21,624 nt of DNA from DAOSVX01 sp964440405 (GTDB lineage Bacteria > Bacillota_I > Bacilli_A > RF39 > UBA660), in NCBI GenBank assembly GCA_964440405.1, contig CAYTSB010000011.1:1-21624 (forward strand), read 5' to 3'. Shown in pieces: positions 14,791 to 21,624 of this stretch. The translations under genes were made by a program, and so were the position numbers. The notes under the pieces are model-generated. The model worked only from the letters and a program-made list of their open reading frames with translations. It had not been told where the DNA came from and made no database searches. Numbering within the stretch: the first letter of the stretch is position 1; the number at the start of each line of letters is the position of its first letter.

Positions 14791-15709
14791 CTTCTTCTTT
14801 TAGCAATTGATTTTCACTGTCAATTTTATCTCTTATTAGTTTTACTAGAATATCTTTTTCATCAATATTACTAGTTCTGAATATTGATTTAAAGCCTGGT
14901 AAGGCATTTACTTCACAAATATAATAATCATTTGTACCCATTAAAATATCTACTCCACAGATATCTAATCCCACAGCTTTAGCAGCATTTTCAGCTAAGC
15001 TTTTAATTTGATCGTTATATTCAAATTTTTTAGCTTCGCCACCTCTGGCTAGATTACTTCTAAAATCATGACCATCGCTTTCTCTAATTGCAGCTCCAAT
15101 AAACTTACCATTAATAACATAAGCTCTGATATCTTTACCGAAACTATCTTTAATATATTCCTGACAAAGAATTCTTCCTTTATATTTAGCCAGTAAGCGG
15201 TTGAATTTTTCTTCGCTTTTAACTAAATAAACATGCTTACCCTGACTGCCGTAAATCCATTTTAAGACGAATTCATTAGTACCCAAAATATTAACTATAT
15301 CACTATAAAAAACATTGTTATAGTTGTTTTTAAATACTGTAAATACAGTTTTAGGGGTTTTAATGTTAGCGTTAGCTAATAATTGATGAACTTTCATCTT
15401 ATTTCGGGCATCAGTCATCGATGACGAAGTATTAAACACTTTAACTCCCATTAATTCTAACTGACGACTTAAATAAATTTCATAACGACGAATAATTGCA
15501 TATCTGGGTAGATAATCTATTTTCTTGCCTTCATAATACAATTCATTAATATCTCCTGAGACAATATGAAAATGATGGAGATTTTTAGCTTCCAAGTTAA
15601 TTCCATACTCATCTTTAGCTTTCCTTACTATTTCAGCAATATAACCACTATCAGTTTTAGAATTAAAACTGACATTAGAAAAGAATAACCAAACATCTGC
15701 TTTTTCCAT
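14780..15709 (-). CDS. RimK-like ATP-grasp ligase
   Basis: A 309-residue member of the ATP-grasp carboxylate-amine/thiol ligases, closest in look to RimK/LysX-type enzymes that join an amino acid to a carboxylate through an acyl phosphate. Visible: an N-terminal preATP-grasp part with RRYEIYLSRQLELMG, the lid helix N-x4-T-DARNKMKVHQLL (93-111), nucleotide-binding FVLKWIYGSQGKHV (147-160), QEYI (183-186), DIRAYVINGKFIGAA (193-207), DFRSNLARGG (215-224) and the metal-binding end GVDILMG and EVNALPGF (252-273). It is the last gene of the queA-fusion/amidoligase unit, coupled through TAATG with a GGGAGTG ribosome binding site. The partner amidoligase and hydrolase domain suggest a shared peptide-like product. 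Substrate unknown. Confidence 0.92.
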   Translation of the reverse strand: MEKADVWLFFSNVSFNSKTDSGYIAEIVRKAKDEYGINLEAKNLHHFHIVSGDINELYYEGKKIDYLPRYAIIRRYEIYLSRQLELMGVKVFNTSSSMTDARNKMKVHQLLANANIKTPKTVFTVFKNNYNNVFYSDIVNILGTNEFVLKWIYGSQGKHVYLVKSEEKFNRLLAKYKGRILCQEYIKDSFGKDIRAYVINGKFIGAAIRESDGHDFRSNLARGGEAKKFEYNDQIKSLAENAAKAVGLDICGVDILMGTNDYYICEVNALPGFKSIFRTSNIDEKDILVKLIRDKIDSENQLLKEEVKL

Positions 15710-16563
15710 TATAACACTCCCTTTAATTTAGCTTTAATTTCATCAGTAACGGGGATAACTTCCGGAATTGATTTATCAAATTTAATAATTATTAAGCCGT
15801 TTTCAATATTTTTATTTAAGATTGCTCTATTATCATCTTCAAAAGTCTTATCAATAATATTTTTAAGTCTTCTGGCTTTAATTCCCTCTTTTCGTGACGG
15901 CATTTTATCTTTAAATAAAGCATATAAAATATCATTCATAATTTCTTCTAATTTACTTGGAGATAAACCAACCTTAATATTTCTGACTTCAACTATTTTT
16001 TTATTTAAATAATTAACTCCAATATATTTGTCACTAACTGTTTTTTGAAAATCCAAGTAATCATTATAAGTAAAGTCATAGAAGACTCTTTTATAGACAT
16101 TTTCATCAAAATAAGTGGGTTTCTCGTTAAATAAAAGTAATAATCTTTTATGGGATTCTTCCATATTAATAACATCATACTGATTAAAATTCATATGTAA
16201 GCCGCAATTATGGCTTTTATTAAATACTAAGGAACCATCACTAAATTTAATTATTTTCATTAAAGTGCGATAAAATTTAACTATTTTAGGAACACACATT
16301 GGTTTTAAGACGATCTCAAAAGAATAATCCCCAATAATAGTCCCATCACTCGTAAAATAACCATTATTACCTACTAATTTAATGATTTGCTTAATTAAAG
16401 TTCTAATAAAACTATATCTTTCTCTTTCATAAATTACAGCTATTTCTATTTCTAAACCAATATAATTGAATTTGACTGGTCTTTTAACTCGGTCTATTCC
16501 ATAATTTGGTTCAATTTTTAAAAGTGTATCAAATCTTTCTCTAAAATCAATTTCTTCAGCCAT
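15709..16563 (-). CDS. Putative amidoligase (glutamine-synthetase-like COOH-NH2 ligase)
   Basis: A 284-residue protein matching the pattern of the Pfam Amidoligase_2 group, ATP-dependent ligases related to glutamine synthetase and predicted to form amide bonds on peptides or metabolites. The family's metal and nucleotide residues appear in order: GLEIEI (36-41, two acidic ligands Glu38 and Glu40), SDGTI (72-76), FEIV (82-85), the GLHMNFN strand (121-127, His123) and VEVRNI (191-196, Arg194). There is no signal peptide. The start shares one base with the queA-fusion stop (TAATG), with AAAGGAGGG inside the end of that gene, and its own stop shares one base with the ATP-grasp gene. Association of this family with ATP-grasp enzymes was noted in published genome-context work by Iyer, Aravind and colleagues. 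Substrate unknown. Confidence 0.82.
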   Translation of the reverse strand: MAEEIDFRERFDTLLKIEPNYGIDRVKRPVKFNYIGLEIEIAVIYERERYSFIRTLIKQIIKLVGNNGYFTSDGTIIGDYSFEIVLKPMCVPKIVKFYRTLMKIIKFSDGSLVFNKSHNCGLHMNFNQYDVINMEESHKRLLLLFNEKPTYFDENVYKRVFYDFTYNDYLDFQKTVSDKYIGVNYLNKKIVEVRNIKVGLSPSKLEEIMNDILYALFKDKMPSRKEGIKARRLKNIIDKTFEDDNRAILNKNIENGLIIIKFDKSIPEVIPVTDEIKAKLKGVL

Positions 16564-18251
16564 TATAAACCCTCCTTTAATATATCTATTATTTCATTTA
16601 AACTTCTTAATACCTGATTGAATTTAACTGGTTGAGTAATCCTTTTACGATATTTATTAGCTATTTCGATTTGGATTGTCTTGATTTTGCATTCTTTATT
16701 AATAATATAACTAATGGTATTTTTTGAAGCTTTATATTTATTATCAATTTCTATTTTTTTAATGCCATTGTTTTTAAAACATTGTTTTACTTTTTTTATT
16801 AAATACTTGTCATTATTTAAATTCTTCAAGTAATTAGTACCTAGTTCAATACTATATGGGTAATTATCACTGATCCCATGAATATCAATTAAATATTTAA
16901 TATTATTAGCTTTAATATATTTAATTAGATTTTTCTTATAAGAAGAACATTCACTTTTATTTGCATCAGTTAAAACATTTTTATAGGTATAAATAATATG
17001 ACAATCAGTATATTGATGAAGTATTTTAACAATTGATCCCGTATTATATTCATTATCTTTATAACTGTTATTCCTTAGATGTTTATGAGCATGAGGTGCA
17101 GATAACATTATGTTATTACCACCTCTAAGAATTTTATAACCATATTTTTTTAAATATGGTTTTTCTAAATTGGTTTTTTTAATTACTTTTTTCCAATGCC
17201 TAGATTTTCTTTTAGTTGCATCAATAAACATGGCATCTCCAAAAGAGAAGAAACGATATTTATTTTTTATTGCTACATTATATGCATTTAATATATATTC
17301 TTTACTACTTAATGCACTAACCAGCATTAATAAAGTGCTTTTTGGCAAGTGAAAATTAGTTATTAAAGAATCAATCCCCTTAAATTTAAAACCGGGATAG
17401 ATAAATATATCAGTTTCACCTTTACAAGCCTTAAAAGTGCCATATTTAGCCATTACTGTTTCTAAAGTTCTAACCGTAGTTGTCCCAACTGCAATAATTT
17501 TATGATTTTTAATTTTAGCCGCATTAAGTATTTTAGCAGTAGCTTCATTTATTTCATAATATTCACTATGCATTTTATGATCTAAAATATTTTGCTCTGC
17601 TACGGGGCGAAAAGTACCTAGTCCAACATGTAAGGTAATGGAGCAAATTATAATTCCTTTGGCTTTTAGTCTATTTAACAATTCATCAGTAAAATGAAGC
17701 CCTGCTGTTGGAGCAGCAACACTACCAATATTTTTAGCATAAATTGTTTGATAACGATTTTGATCGTTCAATTTTTCATGAATATATGGCGGCAGTGGCA
17801 TTTCACCTAATTTGTCAAGTATTTCATATAGAATACCTTCATAATTAAGTTTTAATTTAACTTCGCCATCTAATTCTTTTTCTAAGACTGTAGCTGTAAT
17901 TAATCCGCCGAAATCAATTTCATCGCCAGCGCTTAATCTTCTTGAATTTCTGATTATTGTACTCCAAATATCGCTGCCCAAATCTTTTAAAAGTAGAATT
18001 TCAAGATGAGCTTTAGTTGATTTTTTAACTCCAAAAAGTCTTGCTGGAATAACTTTAGTATCATTTAATACTAACACATCCCCTTTTTTTAAAAAATCTA
18101 TCATATCATGAAATACTTGATGTTTAAGTTCTCCTGTATATTTATTCATTACTAAAAGTTTTGATTGGCTCCTATCTTTTATTGGTTTTTGAGCAATTAA
18201 ACTTTCGTCTAATGAATAATTATAGTCCTCCAAGTTTAAGAACTTGTTCAA
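16563..18251 (-). CDS. queA: QueA (S-adenosylmethionine:tRNA ribosyltransferase-isomerase) fused to an N-formylglutamate-amidohydrolase-like domain
   Basis: Residues 1-345 are QueA, which transfers and isomerises ribose from SAM onto preQ1-modified tRNA to give epoxyqueuosine. Seen are DYNYSLDESLIAQ, VLNDTKVIPARLFG, AAPTAGLHFT (179-187), VGTTTVRTLE and LITNFHLPKSTLLML, ending at FFSFGDAMFI where normal QueA (about 340 residues) stops. A basic linker (346-380) leads to about 181 residues with N-formylglutamate-amidohydrolase/carboxypeptidase-fold motifs: SAPHAHKHLR (384-393), E401 and TG, DIHG (456-459), SIELGT and IQIEI with Arg535. The start is TTG at 18251, with only a weak GAAGAAA site; an in-frame TAA lies two codons upstream, so no earlier start exists. 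It overlaps the upstream small gene by 32 bp, suggesting coupling. Inside the ORF, GAGGTGG lies ten bases before Met382, so the C-terminal domain might also be made alone. Confidence 0.9.
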   Translation of the reverse strand: MNKFLNLEDYNYSLDESLIAQKPIKDRSQSKLLVMNKYTGELKHQVFHDMIDFLKKGDVLVLNDTKVIPARLFGVKKSTKAHLEILLLKDLGSDIWSTIIRNSRRLSAGDEIDFGGLITATVLEKELDGEVKLKLNYEGILYEILDKLGEMPLPPYIHEKLNDQNRYQTIYAKNIGSVAAPTAGLHFTDELLNRLKAKGIIICSITLHVGLGTFRPVAEQNILDHKMHSEYYEINEATAKILNAAKIKNHKIIAVGTTTVRTLETVMAKYGTFKACKGETDIFIYPGFKFKGIDSLITNFHLPKSTLLMLVSALSSKEYILNAYNVAIKNKYRFFSFGDAMFIDATKRKSRHWKKVIKKTNLEKPYLKKYGYKILRGGNNIMLSAPHAHKHLRNNSYKDNEYNTGSIVKILHQYTDCHIIYTYKNVLTDANKSECSSYKKNLIKYIKANNIKYLIDIHGISDNYPYSIELGTNYLKNLNNDKYLIKKVKQCFKNNGIKKIEIDNKYKASKNTISYIINKECKIKTIQIEIANKYRKRITQPVKFNQVLRSLNEIIDILKEGL

Positions 18252-18462
18252 AGTTTATTTCTTCATAAATACCTTCAATATAAGTTGCAAGTCCACTTAA
18301 TAAGGCATTCATCCTTTCCATATCATTAGGGTCTCTTAAAGATCTATTAATGGCGAGCTGGACAGTACTAATCACACAGTTATCAAATACCTGGCGACAT
18401 AGGCTCTGATTTAATTTAAAAGACTCTTCTTTGATTTCTTTTTTACTTATATTAATTTTCAT
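18220..18462 (-). CDS. Small unknown protein (80 residues) upstream of queA
   Basis: A soluble, mostly helical 80-residue protein with no recognised family. The ATG at 18462-18460 is chosen because AGAGGGGAT lies just upstream; the longer reading frame would start inside the thyX terminator region and add a spurious hydrophobic N-terminus. Notable segments are RQVFDNCVISTVQLAINRS and MERMNALLSGLATYIEGIY. The last codons include GGAGGA, and the stop lies 32 bases inside queA, so it probably helps load ribosomes on the weak queA TTG start. It opens the queA-amidoligase-ATP-grasp unit. Function unknown. Confidence 0.68.
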   Translation of the reverse strand: MKINISKKEIKEESFKLNQSLCRQVFDNCVISTVQLAINRSLRDPNDMERMNALLSGLATYIEGIYEEINFEQVLKLGGL

Positions 18463-18484
18463 ACAAATCCCCTCTCGTGAACAT

Positions 18485-18513
18485 ATTATAAAAAAAAAAG
18501 CTGTAAAATACAA
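18485..18513 (-). promoter_or_regulatory. Promoter nested in the thyX terminator, driving the queA-ligase unit
   Basis: TTGTAT (18513-18508), a 17-base spacer and TATAAT (18490-18485) on the minus strand. The -35 box lies in the apical part of the thyX terminator hairpin and the spacer includes its T-tract. The predicted start near 18478 gives a 16-base leader holding the ribosome binding site of the 80-residue gene. Confidence 0.7.
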
Positions 18514-18528
18514 GTATTTTAAGCTTTT
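18490..18528 (-). terminator. Intrinsic terminator of ruvA-ruvB-thyX
   Basis: Long AT-rich hairpin on the minus strand: AAAAGCT (18528-18522) with AGCTTTT (18502-18496), and AAAATAC with GTATTTT nearer the apex, separated by a small asymmetric bulge, then a run of ten T to 18490. The thyX TAA (18521-18519) lies in the 5' arm. Confidence 0.8.
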
Positions 18529-19940
18529 ATTAACGGATTTTGATCAACTTTTAATTTTAGAATTCGTCCACAGGACTCTTTACCCTCAGGACAATATCCT
18601 TTAGTTACACAGGTTGGACCTAAGATTAAAGGAAAATATTGAGCTGTTTTAGTAATTTCTTGATGAATTTGATGAGCTATTTCTCTAATTTCCCTTTGAG
18701 CCTTGGTACATTCTCTTAAATGTAAGATCCATTCGACATCTTTACCATTCATATTAGTAACGACATTAACCATAGTGCCACTTAGATGAAAGTAAATTAA
18801 ATCTTCATCTCTAATCCCAGCGACTTTAAACTCCTGATATAATTCTTCATTTTTTCTAAATATTTCATTATACTCTTCCAGGCAAGTATTTTTAATACTG
18901 GCTGGTGTTTTATAATCTGTTAAATTATGAACTGGAACAAAGTCTGGTACTAGGAAGTGATGAGTACGATGACGGCTTAGATGAGTTAAAACTGCTAAAG
19001 AAACAGGTATCTGAAATCTAAAATTAACTGATGTTAGGCATTCTTTATCTTCAGCATTATTAATTTCTCTCATCCAGATTTCTTCAATACCAGGATTTTT
19101 TCTAATTATGTAATGATAAACTGCCAATGCTTGTTCATAACTATATTGATATTTTTGCATTAAATAACTAGTAAATATCGTTTGATCAACATCAGGAGTA
19201 TTAGATAATAAGTTTACTTTAGGAATTATTCCATAACTATAATCAGTTATTTTACTATTAATTAAATCTTCAACCTGATTACTTGGCTCAGCTTTATCAA
19301 TTAAATCTAATAAATAAGGAGTTCTTACTTTTGCTATTCTTAATAATTCTTCACCAAATTCTCTTAGTTCATCAATCCTGCTTTCCTTACCCTTGGTAAA
19401 TCTAATAATTAAATTTTTATAAATATGAGCATCGATACCCATAATAATATTACTATAATAAGAATATGGCAGAATAAATCTAGCATCTTCTTTAGAAATG
19501 CCCATTTCTAATAATTTACCATACCAAGTAAATAGAAATTGCATATGACGATTATATTTGTCCTGATAATACTCTTGATTGAGTACCAGATTACCAGATT
19601 TGTCTTTGAATGTTTGCTGACGATAACCAACATTACTAAAATCAACTTCTCTTCTAGATTTAATGGTAAAAGAGCATAATCTTTCTTCAATAATTGTTTG
19701 TTCAACAATCGGACTGACATCAACTAAAGAAAACAACAAATAATCATGATCAGTAATTGATTCATGACCCATTCCAACTACTCTTTTAATAAAATTAATG
19801 TTTTTATCGTAATCAGTACAAGTTTCTAAAACCTCAGTTACATTACCTTTAAATCTTGATAATTTACCAGCTGCTGCCAGGATTTGAATTTGACTTTCAA
19901 TATATTCTTTATTGTTTATACCTAATAATTTTATTTCCAT
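18519..19940 (-). CDS. thyX: FAD-dependent thymidylate synthase, tandem two-domain form
   Basis: ThyX makes dTMP from dUMP with FAD, NADPH and methylene-THF. At 473 residues it is about twice the usual 210-250. The N-terminal half carries GHESITDHDYLLFSLVDVS (58-76), EERLCSFTIKSRR (85-97) and EDARFILP (151-158), then a helix like the ThyX C-terminus. The C-terminal half repeats the plan: a helix, FRFQIPVSLAVLTHLSRHRT (307-326, with the RHRT core of the ThyX motif), then KAQREIREIAHQI. The second half lacks ARxxLP, while the first lacks RHR, so the two may complement each other in one active site. Long ThyX proteins are known from some lineages. The ATG has a GGGGGA site nine bases after the ruvB stop. 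No FolA or ThyA is in view. Confidence 0.9.
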   Translation of the reverse strand: MEIKLLGINNKEYIESQIQILAAAGKLSRFKGNVTEVLETCTDYDKNINFIKRVVGMGHESITDHDYLLFSLVDVSPIVEQTIIEERLCSFTIKSRREVDFSNVGYRQQTFKDKSGNLVLNQEYYQDKYNRHMQFLFTWYGKLLEMGISKEDARFILPYSYYSNIIMGIDAHIYKNLIIRFTKGKESRIDELREFGEELLRIAKVRTPYLLDLIDKAEPSNQVEDLINSKITDYSYGIIPKVNLLSNTPDVDQTIFTSYLMQKYQYSYEQALAVYHYIIRKNPGIEEIWMREINNAEDKECLTSVNFRFQIPVSLAVLTHLSRHRTHHFLVPDFVPVHNLTDYKTPASIKNTCLEEYNEIFRKNEELYQEFKVAGIRDEDLIYFHLSGTMVNVVTNMNGKDVEWILHLRECTKAQREIREIAHQIHQEITKTAQYFPLILGPTCVTKGYCPEGKESCGRILKLKVDQNPLIKA

Positions 19941-19949
19941 AATTTCCCC

Positions 19950-20948
19950 CTAAAATAAACTTCCCTGTTTATTTAATTTTAAATGATTATAAGCTTTATC
20001 TGTAGCCACTCTTCCCCTTTGAGTTCTTTTAATATATCCTTCTTGTAATAAAAATGGTTCTACCACATCTTCAATAGTAGTAACTTCCTCTCCAATTGAT
20101 GTGGCCATTGTTTCAACACCGACCGGACCGCCACCAAATTTATTAATTAATGATTCCAGGTATTCAATATCAATTTGATCTAAACCATCTTCATCAACAT
20201 TAAGTCTTTTTAAAGCTTTAGTTAATACAGTTTTAGTAATAATTTCTTCACCTTCTACTAAAGCAAAGTCACTAATTCTTTTAAATAAGCGATTAGCAAT
20301 TCTTGGTGTTTTACGACATCTTTTAGCTAAGTCTTTAGCTGATAATTCTTCAATTGGACAATTTAATACTTTACTTGTTCTTTTGATAATGGCGGTTAAT
20401 TCAGGAATTGTATAATAATTAAGTTTAGCAACTATTCCAAAACGATCTCTTAATGGACTAGAAATATCTCCAGCTCTAGTAGTGGCTCCAATTAGAGTAA
20501 ATGGTGGTAAATCTATTTTAATACTTTTAGTACCTGTTTCGTTGCCAATTATGATATCAAGTTCAAAGTCTTCCATCGCCGGATATAAAATTTCTTCTAT
20601 AAATTTAGGCATTCGATGAATTTCATCAATAAATAAAACATCGCCCGGTTCCAAAGTCGATAAAATAGCAGCCAAATCACCAGTTTTTTCAATAGCAGGA
20701 CCACTGGTAGTTTTAATATTACTATGAAGTTCATTAGCAATAATATGAGCCAAAGTGGTTTTACCAAGACCTGGAGGGCCATATAATAAAACATGATCTA
20801 AAGCTTCTTTTCTAATCTTACTTGCCTTAATAAAAACATCAATATTTTCTTTAACTTCTTTCTGACCAATATATTCATTTAAATATTTTGGTCTTAGAGA
20901 TAAATCAATATCATTTTCCAAACATTCTTTGGTAACAATTCTTTCCAT
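19950..20948 (-). CDS. ruvB: Holliday junction branch migration ATPase RuvB
   Basis: The AAA+ motor that, with RuvA, drives branch migration of Holliday junctions. The 332 residues are of normal length. Visible: LRPKYLNEYIGQ near the N-terminus, Walker A GPPGLGKTT (about 55-63), Walker B LFIDEIHRM, sensor 1 GATTRAG, the arginine finger region RDRFGI, and the C-terminal winged helix ending in LLQEGYIKRTQRGRVAT. The ATG has a TAGGAGGG ribosome binding site. It follows ruvA with 8 bp between and precedes thyX by 9 bp. In B. subtilis queA follows ruvB; here thyX and a small gene intervene. Secure. Confidence 0.98.
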   Translation of the reverse strand: MERIVTKECLENDIDLSLRPKYLNEYIGQKEVKENIDVFIKASKIRKEALDHVLLYGPPGLGKTTLAHIIANELHSNIKTTSGPAIEKTGDLAAILSTLEPGDVLFIDEIHRMPKFIEEILYPAMEDFELDIIIGNETGTKSIKIDLPPFTLIGATTRAGDISSPLRDRFGIVAKLNYYTIPELTAIIKRTSKVLNCPIEELSAKDLAKRCRKTPRIANRLFKRISDFALVEGEEIITKTVLTKALKRLNVDEDGLDQIDIEYLESLINKFGGGPVGVETMATSIGEEVTTIEDVVEPFLLQEGYIKRTQRGRVATDKAYNHLKLNKQGSLF

Positions 20949-20956
20949 TAACCCTC

Positions 20957-21508
20957 CTATTTAAGAAATAATTTTAATGCTTCCTTAACTTGATCTTCTA
21001 TTTTTAAATTAGTATCTATATTAGGTATTACTTTTTTAATATCATTAAATTTATAACCCAAGTTTTCCAAAACCTTAACTAATTCTTCAGTATCAGCAGT
21101 AGATTTAGTTAAAGTTTTACTTAATTTACCTTTTAAATCCAATATAATTTGACGAGCAACCTTCTCCCCAATTTTAGGAAATTTAGTTAAATATAAAATA
21201 TTTTCTCTTTCAATTGCATCATAAATACCATTAATACTCCCAGTAGCAATAATTGGTAAAGCCATCTTCGGCCCAATTCCCTTAACATTTATTAATTTTA
21301 AAAACAAAGATTTTTCATCAATAGTTTTAAAACCATATAAAGAATATTCATCTTCTCTAACATGAGAATATAGATAAATAATTGTTTCTTCATCTAGATT
21401 AAAACTATAGGGATTCGCAACATATATTAAATAACCTATCCCATTATTTTCAATAGTTACATAATTAGATTCAATATCAGTAACTATTCCTTTTATATAA
21501 CTAAACAC
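20957..21508 (-). CDS. ruvA: Holliday junction DNA helicase subunit RuvA
   Basis: RuvA binds four-way junctions as a tetramer and loads RuvB. I choose the GTG at 21508-21506, giving 183 residues that begin (M)FSYIKGIVTDIE like other RuvA proteins. AGGTGAT lies five bases upstream, whereas the longer frame starts in the promoter. Order: OB-fold domain I (1-62), two helix-hairpin-helix motifs in domain II (VKGIGPKMALPI and FPKIGEKVARQIILDLK), and the C-terminal domain III that contacts RuvB. It opens ruvA-ruvB-thyX. Secure, slightly shorter than the common 190-200 residues. Confidence 0.96.
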   Translation of the reverse strand: MFSYIKGIVTDIESNYVTIENNGIGYLIYVANPYSFNLDEETIIYLYSHVREDEYSLYGFKTIDEKSLFLKLINVKGIGPKMALPIIATGSINGIYDAIERENILYLTKFPKIGEKVARQIILDLKGKLSKTLTKSTADTEELVKVLENLGYKFNDIKKVIPNIDTNLKIEDQVKEALKLFLK

Positions 21509-21524
21509 ACTATCACCTATCAAA

Positions 21525-21553
21525 ATTATAACATGTTTTATAATATAGAACAA
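21525..21553 (-). promoter_or_regulatory. Promoter of ruvA-ruvB-thyX
   Basis: TTGTTC (21553-21548), a 17-base spacer and an extended -10 TGTTATAAT (TATAAT at 21530-21525). The predicted start near 21518 falls at the AGGTG Shine-Dalgarno itself, leaving a leader of about ten bases. No LexA-type operator is evident. The remaining bases to 21624 are AT-rich with no gene seen. Confidence 0.7.
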
Positions 21554-21624
21554 TTATTTGATAATTAAATTTATCAGAGTTATGATTAAATACATCAATT
21601 AAAATTTATAGTTGGTTTGATAGA

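Noticed and set aside
17170..17352. 60-codon plus-strand frame inside the QueA fusion region
   Set aside because: Antisense to conserved QueA C-terminal codons; no promoter or ribosome binding site.
21541..21624. Weak dyad around GATAA/TTATC at the window edge, considered as an operator
   Set aside because: AT-rich sequence makes such dyads common; no known operator consensus is matched.

Overview
The window is a compact, AT-rich chromosomal segment from a low-GC Firmicute-type bacterium. Genes use the standard code: TGG encodes Trp, and TAA, TAG and TGA all serve as stops. Nearly all genes lie on the minus strand, with strong AGGAGG-like ribosome binding sites and 1-4 bp stop/start overlaps. 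From memory, the gene order is a trimmed version of the Bacillus subtilis stretch ruvA-ruvB-queA-tgt-yajC-yrzE-yrbG-spoVB-comN-secDF-recJ-apt-relA-dtd-hisS-aspS. That suggests an uncultured, genome-reduced member of the class Bacilli (an RF39-like or related lineage). This placement is inference.

Reading along the minus strand from the high-coordinate end: (1) ruvA-ruvB-thyX, for Holliday-junction migration and dTMP synthesis, with a double-length ThyX. (2) A second unit starts from a promoter nested in the thyX terminator: a small unknown protein, then QueA fused to an N-formylglutamate-amidohydrolase-like domain, then a putative amidoligase, then a RimK-like ATP-grasp ligase. The last three are coupled by TAATG junctions. 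(3) tgt and a small pseudopilin-like membrane protein in the yajC position. (4) Two plus-strand membrane genes (YrzE-like and SpoVB/MurJ-like) flank a minus-strand DUF421 gene. (5) comN-like, relA/spoT-type and dtd, then two unknown genes. (6) A T-box-controlled hisS-aspS-gatC-gatA-gatB operon making aminoacyl-tRNAs, including transamidation to Gln- and/or Asn-tRNA. (7) The first 27 codons of an unknown membrane or exported protein at the window edge.

The most interesting points: a two-ligase plus hydrolase cassette inserted between the queuosine genes queA and tgt, with the hydrolase fused to QueA. The hisS operon carries a T-box with a very short Stem I, whose specifier candidate (AAC) and UGGC bulge point to tRNA-Asn rather than tRNA-His. 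The Rel protein keeps synthetase motifs but has lost catalytic residues of its HD hydrolase. The tandem ThyX appears to have complementary decay of its two halves. The regulatory layout is very compact: stop codons lie inside terminator hairpins and promoters abut or overlap terminators. No tRNA, rRNA, CRISPR array or insertion sequence is visible, and no stretch over 300 bases lacks a gene.
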